A stretch of DNA of 64,000 nucleotides from Symsagittifera roscoffensis (GCF_963678635.1 NC_087065.1:27175254-27239253), one strand, 5' to 3'; positions 11,901-23,629 are shown, numbered from the stretch's first letter. Made by a program: numbers and translations. Notes: generated by a model not told the origin, from the letters alone.

Positions 11901-14900
11901 AGGATTGCAAAAGGACTGGGGGCTTTGTCGCCGCGCTGTCTGCTTTTTAAGGCAAGACAGTAAACCAGTCTGCCTAACTGGCGGCATACTTTTTTTCATT
12001 ATCCACGCTAAAAGCAACAAAAAAATGAATCCAATCTTAAAAGAATTATTTAAATCGGAAGGATATTTAAAATGTTAGAAAACTAAATTAAACTATAAGT
12101 TAATGTAGTATTTGCAATACTACAGAATCCACCAGTAGATTTACCAACTCATTATAGTACAAAAATTCAATTGATTAGAAAAGTAAACACTTTTTTCAAT
12201 AAAGGTATAATTTAAAAAAGAAACTTGGTTTAAAAGGTCAGAAATTTCTTGGTTAATATTTACCGCCATTACAAAACAAACTTGCTGATAGTTTTTTTTG
12301 AATTTCCAACATTTGATTTTTTCAAAAATGATCTTTCAAGGGTTTTTCTTGACTAATCAACCAGTATCAAGGTGACTGTTGAAAAGAAAACAGCCCAATA
12401 GCTGTAGAAAATTGTTTTACCAATAAATTCTTTTCTTCTTTAATTATCAATAAGTTTTTTCAATTCGAACTATAATGATTCGCAAAATTTTCCGCAAAAG
12501 GTCTTGATTCTAACAAATATGATCTATCTGATTAGAGCGCACAAATAAATGAATTTTTTGTTTTGATGTTATCAAGTGCTCCATATTCAACCCAAAAAAG
12601 AGCTGACTGAAATTTCATTCAATTATTATAAATAAGTTCTCATAGGATAAAGCCGGATCGAAATTGAAGAAATTCAATAGAGAAACCATCTACTAGCTAG
12701 AAAATTATCTCTCGATATGATTCAGATGTAAATAGTTTCTTTTGAAAAAAAAACAGGCTAAAAAGGGCGTTTTTAGGCACTTTTAAAGAAATGTTGACAA
12801 AAAAGTTGCGTTTTTTCAGCGCGTGCTCATCGCTCAAACTTTGGCGCCTTTAAAAAAACTCCTTTATGAAAAAAATTAGGGATTGTTTTGACAAAGTTAG
12901 GATTGTTATTCAGAGTCATTTTCAAGAAATTAAAAGCATTCGATCTCAAAAAAAATTAACTTATTTCAGCGAGCTTGCAGTGAGTACTACAGAAAGACAA
13001 TTATTTTGTGGTAGTTTTATTTCTGTTTGTTGTCGTAGCTGACGCCAGACCAAGTGGCTGAATTGCGAGAGGCATTCAATCTGTTCGACACAGATGGCAG
13101 TGGCTCCATCTCCACCCATGAGCTGGGGGAGGTGTTGAACACTCTGGGGGAGCCAGCGACGGAGGAAGAATTGGGCACTATCATCGCCGAAATTGACAAG
13201 GATGGTACTGAAACGGTTTAATGCGAGTTAAAATGCGAGTTAATGCGAGTTAAAAATTCCAATATCTCAACTGGTTGCAAGCGATCAACTTAAGAGTTCT
13301 GAAAATGTATAATTTACTGAAATAAACATTTAGAGAAACAATTCAAAGATACGGGTTTTGACGGCTCATAGATCTTCCTTTTTCGGAAAATTTACAAAAA
13401 TTGTCGCTTTTTGAAATGCTACAAATGGTCGCTTGCGCTGAACTTCCACCCGAGAGAGTATAAAAATCAACTTCTCTTACTGGGCCAGTTTTTTTGAAGA
13501 GACTAATATTTTTTAGTGTACATGGATTAGGTAGTTTCAAATAGGTCATAAAAAGTATGCTAACTTAATGATAATAGCTTCTGCTACAAAATTTTCTCGA
13601 ATGAATATCTCCCTGTTCTATGGTTTAGAGTTGTTTACCGTACATTATAAATTTTCAGGTGATTCAGGTACATTCTGAACTTTTTCAGTTTAAGAATTTT
13701 TGCGCGATGAAAAAACTTTACAGAGTTTTTCTCACAAACCATTAGACCAACAATTTTAGCTCAATTTTGTAAAAGAAAACAATCTAGAAAAAAGATAACT
13801 CATTTTAGCAAAACTTTTTATGTTACTGCGAATCGCAGAGGAGCTTTTAGCAAACTTTTTTTATGTCACTGCAAATTGCAGAGAGCTATCAGTAGGCCTT
13901 TATAGTTTTTGCTGCAATGTTTTTGCATTTAAACAATTTTCTTAGTTTTTTTTTCAATTGAAAAATCAGGACAAAGAGCCAAATAAAAAATAAATCTGGT
14001 ATAGAGAGTTGGAAAAATTGCGGACAGACAGAAATAGTTAAAAACAGCAATCTGCCAATATTCAGCATTTTTGGTTTGGAAAATTGAATTTTTAGGTGAC
14101 ATTGAGATATACTTTTTGACTGAAAAGTTAGTTTTTGCAAAAAAAATTGTCTGAAAAAGGTCATTTGCTCTTTTAATTAATTTCGTCTGTCCGAACTTTT
14201 TGCTATTAATTATATTTTTTAATTAATAAAATTAATTATTTGGTTTAACCGTGTATAAACCAGTTGGTTTCTAATTTTATAACCCCGCAGTTTTCAACCC
14301 TTTTTGTTAACCCCACGTCATTCAACCCCATAATCAATTAACCCCTCTACAAATTCACGATCTTAATACATATGAATTAACCAAAAAAATACTTGAAAGA
14401 GAGCTAGAACAAAACCGTTGATAAACATCGAAGCTTTGTTTGAGCAAGATTTGCAAAAAAAAATGAGATAACAAGCACGCTGCTAAATGGGCTTAAGGTT
14501 CAATCAGAAATGATCTTCTCGATTGTATAGATTTAGTACGAACTTGAAAACTGATCCGACCGGCATGATTGAGCTTGGTAACCGAAAAACGTCAGATTGA
14601 ATATGATCTTGAACAAAGTACTGCCAATAATAGACTAATTAATTATTTAAATCAATTATGAAATGGAACCTGGTTGTGACAAAAATGTTAATGTAACTAA
14701 ATTTGATTTTTGAAGACCAATCATTTTAAAGTACAAATTGTTCAATTTTTGTCAGTTTTTTGTGATTTAATGCACAAACGCATTGTTTAATGTGTTTGCC
14801 AGCCTTTAAATGCCGATATGATAATGATTGTAAGCAAACTTCCTTGTCATTTGCGCCACGAGGCCGCAGGTTTGATAGACAAAGTAACTCATAGAGATGC

Positions 14901-15837
14901 CATGTTCCATAGGCAATGGAGAGATAGACTTCCCCGAGTTCCTGCAGATGATGGCTGGCAAACTGAAGGAGAGGAAGCTGGAGGACGATCTACAGGAGGC
15001 CTTCCGCATATTCGACCAGAACGGAGACGGTACGATACCACACAAAACACAAGACATAACTGATCGAGCTGTTATCTCACAACTACTTCAAAGTTTTTCA
15101 GACAAGATAACACTGTGATTTAACTTTTTTTTTCAACAAAAACAACGCTACTCCTATTGTTTCCTGAATACTCCGCCCGCCATTTAATGTATACTAACTT
15201 ATTTTATCTTTTAAAATAACAATGAAAGTTTTAAAAAAGGAAAGAAAAAATTAATTTAAGTAGTTCTTAAAACTTTTTGAGAAGTTTTGTGAAATCTTTC
15301 AAAATTGAGCTTTATTTACATGCTGTGTTTTTATCAGTGAGAGGAGACTGAATTGAGTTAATGAACCATATGAACCAGTTGGAAATGCCGACAAATATTT
15401 TTCAATTACCAGAAGAATTAGGTTGGAAATTGAATTAAAAATTTCAGGTCTAGAAAATCAGAGAAAAATTTTTTGCTTCTATTTGAAATTACAATCACGA
15501 TCAATTGGGCTTTAATATCATCTCACTTTTGACTAACTGTGATCTTTTTTTGAATTTGTCATAATCGGGTGGAAAAAAACGCAGTCTAACTCACAATTCT
15601 TTTTCAACCCTTTAGGAACAATAATACATCTGTTACCTACTGAATCTTATTATTTATCATTTCAACTCATTGGCTATTTATTATTTAGGTCTAATTTCCC
15701 CGGGCGAGTTGAAGTTCGTCATGAACAACTTGGGGGAAGAAATAGACGACGAGGACATCGATGTGCTAGTGGCTCAAGTAGACAAAGACGGAGATGGACA
15801 ACTCGACTACAAAGAGTTCGTGGAACTCATGACGTAA
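8856..15837 (+). CDS. calmodulin-like Ca2+-binding protein, four EF hands, four exons
   Basis: Proposed exons are 8856-8912, 13039-13204, 14913-15029 and 15689-15837, together 489 bases (162 residues plus TAA). All introns are GT-AG; the first is phase 0 and the other two phase 1, each splitting the glycine codon of an EF-hand loop. Four 12-residue loops are visible: [36 protein letters not shown] and [12 protein letters not shown]. All keep the acidic or Asn ligands at 1, 3 and 5 and Glu at 12, so all four hands should bind Ca2+. Calmodulin has 149 residues; this protein differs by a Pro/Ser/Lys-rich N-terminal extension and many substitutions, so it is a paralogue or a troponin-C-like relative rather than canonical calmodulin. 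It would act as a cytosolic Ca2+ sensor. Exons 2-4 are firm; exon 1 is inferred. Confidence 0.8.
10605..11097 (+). mobile_element. G-tract-terminated inverted-repeat element in intron 1
   Basis: The left end reads CCATGATCAAGGGCGG followed by a 43-base G-rich run (10629-10671, only a few Cs). The right end is a 19-base C run (11043-11061) followed by GATTCGCCCCCTTTCCATGA, so the two ends are inverted, imperfect copies of each other. The interior is non-coding and matches diverged sequences near 933-1050 (same strand) and 12757-12860 (opposite strand). It lies inside the first intron of the calmodulin-like gene. Confidence 0.6.
12757..12860 (-). repeat. diverged, inverted copy of the G-tract element family
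   Basis: Read on the - strand this segment matches the 10790-10910 part of the G-tract element: GGCGCC, a T-rich spacer, a GCGCG motif, GTCAA, AAAGTGCC and a CGTTTTT-like core occur in the same order. No G or C tracts remain. Confidence 0.5.
13039..13204 (+). CDS. calmodulin-like gene, exon with EF hand 1 and start of EF hand 2
   Basis: The acceptor TTGTCGTAG ends at 13038 and the donor GTACTG starts at 13205. The exon encodes [20 protein letters not shown] and onwards to DKDG, very close to calmodulin residues ~5-60. It ends after the first base of a glycine codon. Confidence 0.85.
14913..15029 (+). CDS. calmodulin-like gene, exon with EF hand 2 end, central linker and start of EF hand 3
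   Basis: The acceptor CCATAG ends at 14912 and the donor GTACGA starts at 15030. The exon encodes the end of loop 2 ([19 protein letters not shown]), a charged linker and the helix [11 protein letters not shown]. Confidence 0.85.
15450..15687 (+). repeat. duplicated segment, left copy (end of last intron)
   Basis: It shares with 16025-16243 the ordered blocks CAATCAC-ATCAAT, GCTTTAATATC, a GTTCTTTTTAACCC-like block and TTTAGGAA. Identity is moderate. It supplies the 3' end of the last intron of the calmodulin-like gene. Confidence 0.55.
15689..15837 (+). CDS. calmodulin-like gene, last exon with EF hands 3-4 and stop
   Basis: The acceptor TTATTTAG ends at 15688. The exon encodes [20 protein letters not shown] through the fourth loop to ELMT and stops at TAA 15835-15837. 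It is flanked on both sides by copies of a ~230-bp duplicated segment. Confidence 0.85.
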
Positions 15838-16024
15838 AATTCATGTCGCAGCAACAGTTCTGAAAAAAAGCACGCAAAAAAAGACTTATTGTGATTTCAC
15901 AAATTGTTTGTTATATCTGGGTTCGGCTTCATTTTGGTCCTCTTTTTCCATTAAAAACTGCAATCATATTATTTAAAACTTTCAATTTAGAAAAACGCAC
16001 CTCGGTTCCAAATTTTGTCAGCGA

Positions 16025-16243
16025 CAGATAAAAGATTTGAGAAAAATGGATTAATTTTGGAAACTGAATCTCAATCACAATCAATAGAGCTTTAATATCG
16101 TACCATTTTTTTGTTTATCTAAAAGCGTTTTTTAAGGTAGTCACAAAAGACCCAGGTTAATCCATAGTTCTTTTTAACCCCTTTAGGAAATCCTAAATAA
16201 CTACATACCTATTTTAGACTCAAATTGGTTATTAATTAACGAC
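16025..16243 (+). repeat. duplicated segment, right copy (after the calmodulin-like gene)
   Basis: This is the second copy of the segment at 15450-15687, about 577 bases downstream in the same orientation. Together they bracket the last exon. The exon itself is not duplicated. Confidence 0.55.
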
Positions 16244-16964
16244 CCAAATTCGTGGCAGGGAGTTTTCTTAGAATTATTAAGCGACAAGTGTTTAGATAGG
16301 AAAGCTTGAATAGGTATGTATGCATTTTCATCGTCCAAAAGTATCTGCTTGAAAAGTCATGAATACTAAACACCAATCAGAGAAGACACTTTTTAAGTCA
16401 ACCAACCCGGAGTTCTAATCCAGAGGCTAATTATTTAAGTTGACAAGATCGCATATGACAAGCGCCAGTTAAGATATGATTTACTTGCAAGATCTCATCT
16501 TGCAAAATGCAAAAAACATTAAGAGCTCTTCATTTAGCACTTGGAGCTGCAGTTTTACTCTTATCTGTGTGAAACCCTCTATGATTTGATAACTTGTGGG
16601 AAGTTATAATATTGCCAAATTTGCGTTGACTAGATTATTCTAAGGTTATGGTTTCAACCCATTTTTAAAAGTCTCCAAAAACCTAACAAAAATAATTTCA
16701 AACTACAATCAAGCTCAATTAATAAAAAAATTGTCCATAACAAGTGCGGTAAACATGTTAACTATCTAGTTGAATGAAAATTAATTTGCTTCGTTTTCAA
16801 CTTGTGGTTTTAAAAATGTAACCGCTAATTCACAAGTCGCACACGAAGCTTCAAAAACCTGACACACGTCGGAAAAATAGTATATGGTTAAAATTGTCAA
16901 GGAATCAAAATACTTGCAAAAAAATGCACATTCACAAATTTTTTAATTTTTATTTTCAAAAAAA
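16244..16964. other. intergenic, nothing recognised
   Basis: AT-rich sequence with no protein motif and no repeat that I can match elsewhere in the window. Confidence 0.4.
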
Positions 16965-17165
16965 AAGATAACACCCAAAACCCTTAAAACTTCTAATTTT
17001 ACGTATTTGATTTTAAGGATGAAGCCAATTCAATTTGAGAGAGTGTGCTCATTAGATTTTCTGGCTAACTGTTTCAACAGTAACTTCACTTTTCAAATAA
17101 AGTGTCTGCCATGTTTTTTTTCATACAAATTACGCTTCTGCTGGCAGTAGCTCTCGTTGTGATCT
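16965..17165. repeat. direct repeat flanking the decayed gypsy element, left copy
   Basis: It shares with 21186-21370 the ordered blocks GATAACACCCAAAA, TTTTACGTA, TTAAGGATGAA, GCTCATTAGA, TTTCTGGCT, GTTTCAACAGTA and TCTGCTGGC, at roughly three-quarters identity by eye. The pair may be old LTRs or a target segment duplicated around the retroelement. Confidence 0.5.
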
Positions 17166-17339
17166 GAATCGATTGAAACTTTGAAAGTCTGTCTTTGCAA
17201 ACGAGTAAGTTTTTATAAACACCCCATACCGCCGGTAGCGCGCGCAAAATTTCCAACTGGAGGTATTAATTGGGTTCTTTTAAGAGGCTCAATTTAGTAA
17301 CGTCTCCCTCCGGGATTTTTGACTTCAAATCTAACTGGA

Positions 17340-17480
17340 CTTTAAACACTCTTTACAACTGGCCGCGATGAGTTGGATTTGCTTGATCAAATGTGGCCAC
17401 CAGATATAGTTGTTGGCGACATCTCGCATCCTGAACATTCCCATATGTCCCTGGTGCAACCGAATCATAACTGGTGCCCT
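17340..17480 (-). pseudogene. integrase zinc-binding (HHCC) domain remnant
   Basis: On the - strand the frame gives LHQGHMGMFRMRDVANNYIW followed by WPHLIKQ and a CKEC pair, the usual H-x3-H ... C-x2-C zinc domain of gypsy integrases. A stop follows soon after and the D,D,E catalytic core is missing. Confidence 0.65.
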
Positions 17481-18779
17481 AAGCTGAGGTGGCATAACTA
17501 TCCGGTCCTCAAGGAAAAGAATTCCATGTGACGTATGGAAGTTGTCTACATATTGATTGAATTAATGACTCAAGTTTCGAAATTGGTCTTAACTTTTCGC
17601 GAGTAACGATTCAATAATGCAGTTAAGGATTTCATCGGCCTTCGTTAGTATCGCAAAAAACTCTGCATCCAAGAATTCTGGCAATTCAAATAAGATGTTA
17701 GGATACATAGCCGGTGATATATCATTAGAATCAGGCGTCGGCAGCCTATTTGACGTAGTGCTGTGAACATCGATCGACAATATTTTAGATTTTTGGATCT
17801 CCTGCCCTTGTGTTTTCGATATTTAAATTACTCATCGGTAGTGGATTCAAAAGCTTACAATTTGGGCACTGCTCTAATCTCAAGTAAATTGAAACACAAA
17901 TTTTGATCAAATTACAATTCTTAAATGCGTCGATGAGTTTTTGTGCTGCACACTCCTTCCTATGACCTAATTCTCGTTCCATTTTCGTTTCACAAATTAC
18001 GTCATTAATTTGGTTCCGCGTTCCAGTCTTACTCACTACCGATGCTACCGATGGTTATAATAGTCTATTATTAATCTATTTTCGCTCTACAACAAAGTCT
18101 TGTCCAATTCCGACACTACAAATAGTCAACGAGTCCCAAGTTTTTTAGGCAACGAGTACCACGATAAGTAGCCAACGAGACCCAACTAACTAAATTCGTT
18201 TGTGTTGTTTTAGAATTTTTCTCTTCTGACAAGCAAGACAATGGCGCCTTATGATCCGTATCAATCTTGAACGGAGCTCCAAATAAATAGTTCTGGTAGT
18301 GAGTCACCGCCCTAACAACCGCTTACAAGTCTAACTCCTTAATGCTGTTTTTTTTCAGCTTCAATTAAAAACCTAGAGGCAGAAGAAATCGTTTTCAAGG
18401 CGTCGGTTTGAAGTTGCTCTAAATGGCCCCAATCCTTGTTTTTAAAGCGTCGCATTTTCTCCTTGTTTGTTTTTCGACATCGAAATGGTGGTTTGGATGA
18501 TATTCACGGCCGTTTTTTTTATTTTGGCAAAGGCCTTTTCATGATTCGAACTCCATTCAAATCTTGAATGATTCTTCATCAAGTTTCAAAACGGTTTTGA
18601 TGTTGCAGCGAGATTCAGATTAAATCGAATAAATAGGTTGATTGACCCAATCAATGAACGGATATCGATAATTTTACCTGTTTTCTTCATATTAACAAGT
18701 TCAAGGTTCAAATTAGTAGAGTCAAGTTTTTTTCTATGGGTGCTCTACCTTTTTTGGACAATTGGAACGTCAGCCACTC

Positions 18780-19608
18780 TAATTTTTTCACAAAGATTGC
18801 ATATTTGAATTATTGGACAGCAGCGTTGATATTGATTAGTACATTTGGGACGGTTTTAGCTTCACGCAAATGACCTCTTCAGACCATCTGGTGGGAACTA
18901 AAATATCATCTATGTAAATATACACGCCCAGTAAATGCCCCCAACATGGTGTCCATCACCCGCTGAAACTAGTTTGGCATATCAACCAAACCGTAGAGCC
19001 CAGTTTTGAAGCATTATGTACACGTTATACTTCCCCAACAGTAGTTAAGTTGCATTGGCGACTCGTTTCCTAACTTAATTGCATCTGAGAAAATGCAAAC
19101 TTCAAATTAATCTTCGAAAACCATTTTGGTGCATTCGTATCAATGCCGATTGCCGAAGCCATAATAGCAACCAACTCTTTTATGTTTCAATAAATCTGTT
19201 TTTTGATCAACTTTGAGTTTAAGGCCAATTTAACTGATCCATCGCGTTTTGCCGGAACGACCTAGGCAAGATTGAACAGTCCTGTGTGCATTTTCCTAAA
19301 TTGACAATATGGCCATCCCTCAACAAATTCTCGATTGTCTCCTCAACCTTAGGTAAGACATGTATCGGAACTTGCTTGCCCTTCTTTTCTATAGGTTGCA
19401 GCGGTTGATGGAAATGCGTTCGTACTTCACAATTTTCAAGCAAACCCTTGCACTCAAACAATTCTTCAAATTCCCCCAAAATAATGCTGATGTACTTACG
19501 CTGAATGGGTGAGTACTCGGTTTGTCTCTGGTCTTGTGGTCCCCTGGCCACATCGTTCAAACCTCGCGAAACTCGCTTTTTGGCGTTTTCTAATCCCAAT
19601 GACGGCAA
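18780..19608 (-). pseudogene. reverse transcriptase remnant of the - strand gypsy element
   Basis: The frame 19219-19608 carries the RT entry region (KKGKQVPIHVLPKVEETIEN, LLRDGHIVNLGKCTQDC). Further along are a GLYGLVDMP-like block near 18970 and the catalytic motif YIDD at about 18902-18925. Frameshifts and stops separate these blocks. Confidence 0.7.
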
Positions 19609-20199
19609 TCAGTTGCTTCCAAGGATGTCCATTTGGCCGGCGTCGGTAAAAACAATTTCATACCCTCGGAAATCCAGCCCTCGGATTAAATTCTGACTAG
19701 TATTTGTCCGATGACTTTGATGTCGTCCATCGCGCTATGGAAGACGTTGCGGAGATCATTCGGAACTGCCTTTGCTACCAGTTAGCAATCCTGAATTTTA
19801 AGTTTATGAAGCTTCTTCTGAGAATTTAACGAGACAGGGCTAGCCCAACCAATCTGGAATTCTGTTTCCCATTGGTTTTTGCCTATTCGCACGCTTAATA
19901 GCTTTCGATTCTCTTTTTCTGCCTGGTCCCATACAGTCCTTACGGCAAATAGTCCAAACTCGCCCAATTTATGGATCACGTTTGTTTCGAAATGCTTGAA
20001 ACTATAGCAATAGTCGATCTGATTTACCACTGCATCCTTGCAATATTTAGCAAAACGACCGCTTCTACTGTAGTTGTCACATATGATGTTGTTCTTTGCT
20101 GGACAACTCTCCCGATGGTTTGACTTCAGCCAATTTCCACAATTGTGACATTTGTCTGACTCATGCCCTATGATGTAGTTCACATGTTCTCTTTTAATG

Positions 20200-20800
20200 A
20201 AGCCTTGCTAATATTTCCCGTTGTTGTTCTGTCGCCACTGGTAAAACTTGTTTCGACCGAACTTGGAGACACCACCACTCACGCGTTTGTACATTATCTC
20301 TCCTCTTTCTTTCACCACCGCAAATTGTAGGGCATCGTTGGGACTCAACTTATTCAAGCAAAACTGTTTTTTTACCGCCTCGTGCTTCATATTAAATACG
20401 AAAAGTCCAAAGTCTTAGCCTTTGGCTAAGTCACTGAGGGCTCCAAAAAACTGATTCACTCCTTCGTTATCTCGTTTTTTACTACCAAACAGGTTGAGCC
20501 TACAGTTCGTAACATTCGGTTCTCGATAAAACGCATCCGTTGCCAATTTCCATAACTCGGCAAAGGTAATATCAACAATTTTACTATTCTGATATTTTTG
20601 AAAGAAGTATCGTAGCCTCTGCTTCCCCAACGATAAGAAACTTTTCGACTTCAGGTGTTTATCTGCCTCACCTCTCGTGCTTCCGCAGAACAGCCGTTTC
20701 TCTTCATTCGATCGGCAAGTTTTTTCTCTCCAGACTTGTTTTTCCTCTGTTTTGCGAGCCTCTCTGTCCGCCCGCACCTGGGCTTCTTCGTTACCCGTAG
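20200..20800 (-). pseudogene. gag remnant of the - strand gypsy element
   Basis: Two short frames (20415-20777 and 20208-20390) give a retrotransposon capsid-like sequence: LRYFFQKYQ, an EL(W)KLATDAFY stretch and later KKQFCLNKLSPNDALQ. The next frame (19782-20183) begins with cysteine clusters CHNC and CDNYSRSGRFAKYC, a degenerate pair of zinc knuckles. Stop codons separate the pieces. Confidence 0.6.
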
Positions 20801-21185
20801 GCTCTACTAATGTCGGATACCGGTATTGATTCGTCTATGTCGATCTCCTCTTTTGCGATGACACCAACTGCAATTTTTGGACCCAGTCTTCCCAAGGGAC
20901 CGCGATTCCTGAGAAGGGCCATGCCAAAACACATCTAGCCCACGGTAGCTAGATTCGATTGCAGAAATCGCCATGTGGAAGTGTTTCTAGCCTCCGTATA
21001 GAAATAAGCTGTGGTTAACAAAACGATTGAGAAAGATAACGTTTTTAATTCTCGAGGACACATTCGCCTCTGGCGACACGCAATACCCATATTCTCTAGG
21101 ACGTTGACCTTCATCAGGTTACATAAATACCATACATAATAATGAATTTAACATTATTACATAACAAGATTTACAGTCTCCACTA

Positions 21186-21370
21186 CAGATAACACCCAAA
21201 AACACAAATTCAAATTTTACGTAAATGACATTAAGGATGAAACCACCTCATTTTGAGAAAATGGGCTCATTAGAATTTTCTGGCTGATAGTTTCAACAGT
21301 ATTTTCACTTTTAAACAAAATGTCTGTTATGTATTTTTGGACCAGTTACACTCTGCTGGCGCAGAATGTA
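21186..21370. repeat. direct repeat flanking the decayed gypsy element, right copy
   Basis: Same-orientation partner of 16965-17165. If these are LTRs the element spans about 16965-21370; at ~4.4 kb that is short for a gypsy element, in agreement with the loss of the integrase core. Confidence 0.5.
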
Positions 21371-22456
21371 ATATCCTTCTGTTTGGCAAATTAGTTTAAA
21401 TGAACATCAGAAAATCAAAAGTAACCTCCCGAAATAATTTTGAGCGTTAATATCTTTCAAGTTTTTTCCTGAAAAACGAATGATTAATCAGAAAAAACAC
21501 CCGACCTAAATAAGTAAAAAAATTGACATCATTCTCTTATTGAGGCGTAAACACAAACGATCGAGTAAGTGGCTTATTTTGCTTTATTCTTCAGCTCATA
21601 GCAAGAGTTTTGGGCTCTTTTACTGCCTCCCCAGAGTATTTTCTGTTACGCGGCCTAAAATTACCAAGTTATTAACTGAGCTTCCGTTTTTAAATAAAAT
21701 CTTCATTTTATTTTGCTGGAGTTAATTTCAAGCAATCAGAGTTCTGCATTTTCGAAATACCATCAGTTTTGAGCCGTTTAACAGAAAAGACAAATTGTAA
21801 CCCCCTCCTCACCACCAAATATCATTAAATCGTTTCACTTGTTTCGGGTTTTTCCAGTCTTTTTCTTTGAAAACTGTATCTATATATATCATTTTTTGAT
21901 GAAAAACTGAACAACCGAATCACACATCACAGTAAATAACCACAAGATACTTTTAAAATTTACTCTTGTTTAGCACCTTGTGCCTTTTTATTATCATAAA
22001 TAATGAACTTGAGTTTATGATACGACATATAATAAACGTTTGAGGTCATTTTAATAAGTGTCTTTTAATCCGTATTACTAATTAGCTGTAAGTTTTCCAG
22101 TGAAGTTTTTCTGTGCTCTTTTGCTGAAAGTCTGTCATACGGGATCGCTGCATCCAGCGTTCCAGGATAGCTTTTCTCTTTTTGGTCTTTTGATGTTTTG
22201 AGTTTTTTGATGATGTGATTTTGGTTGTCCGTTCTACGATTGCTCCCAAACCTAGAAGCAGAAGGAAAAATGATGGCAGACCTTTTTAAAATGATTCATT
22301 ATGATTATTATTTATTATTACTATTATAAGAAATGATCATTACGATTGCTTAATTATATTTGGAATTAGGACTTTGAAAAAGTCATTGAAAAAGTAGGTA
22401 GGAGATATTTCAACTGGTTGAAAGCAATAATTTTCAGCCAATCAGGTTTATGCATA
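21371..22456. other. intergenic, nothing recognised
   Basis: AT-rich sequence. The frame at 21540-21725 has no recognisable motif. Confidence 0.4.
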
Positions 22457-23067
22457 CCCGGGTTGACCTCCATAAACCGAAAATGCTTATCTTACTTTTC
22501 CCCACACCGAAAATGCTTATACAATTGCCTACATCAAATGTATGGAAAAATGCTAATCATACAATTTTCATACAATTTTCAAAAAACCATTGAAAAAAAT
22601 TCGAATCCCATGGTTTTGGTTCATCTAGGAGTAGGCTTAAGAAATTGTTGATTTCTCAAGAGTTGAGGAGATTCGCCTGCAGATAATGAAGAGTTTGAGG
22701 TTCCAACCTCTAAAACCCTCTGATTTTTCTGTTGGTTCTCTGATTTTTCTGAGAACCAACCCTCTGATTTTTCTGTTGGGGTAAGTTTAAACGCTAATTG
22801 TGCCTCATTTGAGTTTTCAAAAAACGTTTTTCATACAATTAACATATATGAAAATATGCTTATCGTACAATTTCCATATATGAAAAAATGCTTGTCTTAC
22901 AATTTCCATATATGAAAAAATGTTTATCATACAATTTCCATTTTGAAAAAATGCTTATCCTAGAGTTTTCTTACAATTTTCTGAATCTAAGAGACTGGAG
23001 GAAATTGTAGGATAATCATTTTTTGATATATCGAAATTGTAGGATAACCATTTTTGGTCAACCCGGG
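22457..23067. mobile_element. non-autonomous DNA transposon (MITE-like), family 1, copy 2
   Basis: It starts CCCGGGTTGAC (22457-22467) and ends GTCAACCCGGG (23057-23067), the same ends as the copy at 3070-4166. TA flanks both sides (22455-22456 and 23068-23069), matching the TA duplication of Tc1/mariner-type transposition. The interior again contains repeated ATGCTTATC / TACAATTTCCATATATGAAA motifs. It is half the length of copy 1 and lies just past the 3' end of the - strand gene at 23217-25953. Confidence 0.75.
22717..22783 (+). repeat. short triple repeat with a perfect hairpin
   Basis: CTCTGATTTTTCTG occurs three times. The middle part forms a perfect 10-bp stem, GTTGGTTCTC (22731-22740) with GAGAACCAAC (22751-22760), around a 10-base loop. 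Confidence 0.6.
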
Positions 23068-23132
23068 TAGTACATGCAGGCTTTGCTGCTTGAATTTGTC
23101 ATTAAATTTTAGAGAGAATATTTTTCAATTGG

Positions 23133-23138
23133 TTTATT
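23133..23138 (-). terminator. probable poly(A) signal AATAAA
   Basis: AATAAA on the - strand, about 80 bases downstream of the stop of the gene at 23217-25953 and before the inverted-repeat element. Confidence 0.4.
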
Positions 23139-23216
23139 TGAGGAGAGATTGTTCACATGTACCAATTTTTTGTCTAATGTTTGTGTTAAAAAGTAGTTGT
23201 CTATAATAATATGAAT

Positions 23217-23629
23217 TTATATTATCTGTCGCTTTGGAGAAACCAATTGGAATTTGGAAGACAATTTTTTGTTCATTACCATTGGTGGGAATATGACGTC
23301 AGTCTTCTTCAGTTTGCTCATGCTGCTCTTCTCCCCCTCCCCCTTCCCATTGTTCGCCAATGACATCACTCCTCCTGCTCCTCCTTCCCCTTTACCGTCC
23401 ACTTCCACCAGGTCACACTTCTGGAACATGCGGTCAAAGGTCAACATCTGGTTCCTTTCATCCTCAAACACTGGCTCAGGGTACTCCTCACTCTTGGGTT
23501 TTCTACCGCTGTCGAACGGGGGACTCGACTCAACCTGGATTTCTTTCTCATTTTGACCTGGCGTAGGGAATTTTTCCAGTCCAGAAGTGTCAATGTTGTT
23601 CTTATCTGGATTCATGACTGGGACGCAAG
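23217..23629 (-). CDS. unrecognised - strand gene, last exon
   Basis: The acceptor ATTTTAG ends at 23630. The two bases CT complete the codon begun by the previous exon, then 137 codons including the stop follow. The product is acidic (EEYPEPVFEDERNQM) and later Lys/Gly-rich (GKGEGEKSSMSKLKK). Confidence 0.65.

Larger units (their letters stand above)
17340..20840 (-). pseudogene. decayed Ty3/gypsy LTR retrotransposon
   Basis: Read on the - strand the order is gag (about 20840-20200), Cys/His nucleic-acid-binding cluster (about 20130-20040), reverse transcriptase (about 19608-18780), RNase H (about 18300-18180) and the integrase HHCC zinc domain (about 17480-17340). Many stops and frameshifts break every part. 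The integrase catalytic core is absent after the zinc domain, so the 3' part is deleted. It is related in sequence style to the + strand element at 27344-33153, but much older. Direct repeats lie at both sides. Confidence 0.75.

Noticed and set aside
14806..15118. Frames of 81-83 codons over the second EF-hand exon
   Set aside because: They are other-frame shadows, or run through introns; the spliced EF-hand frame is clearly the real one.
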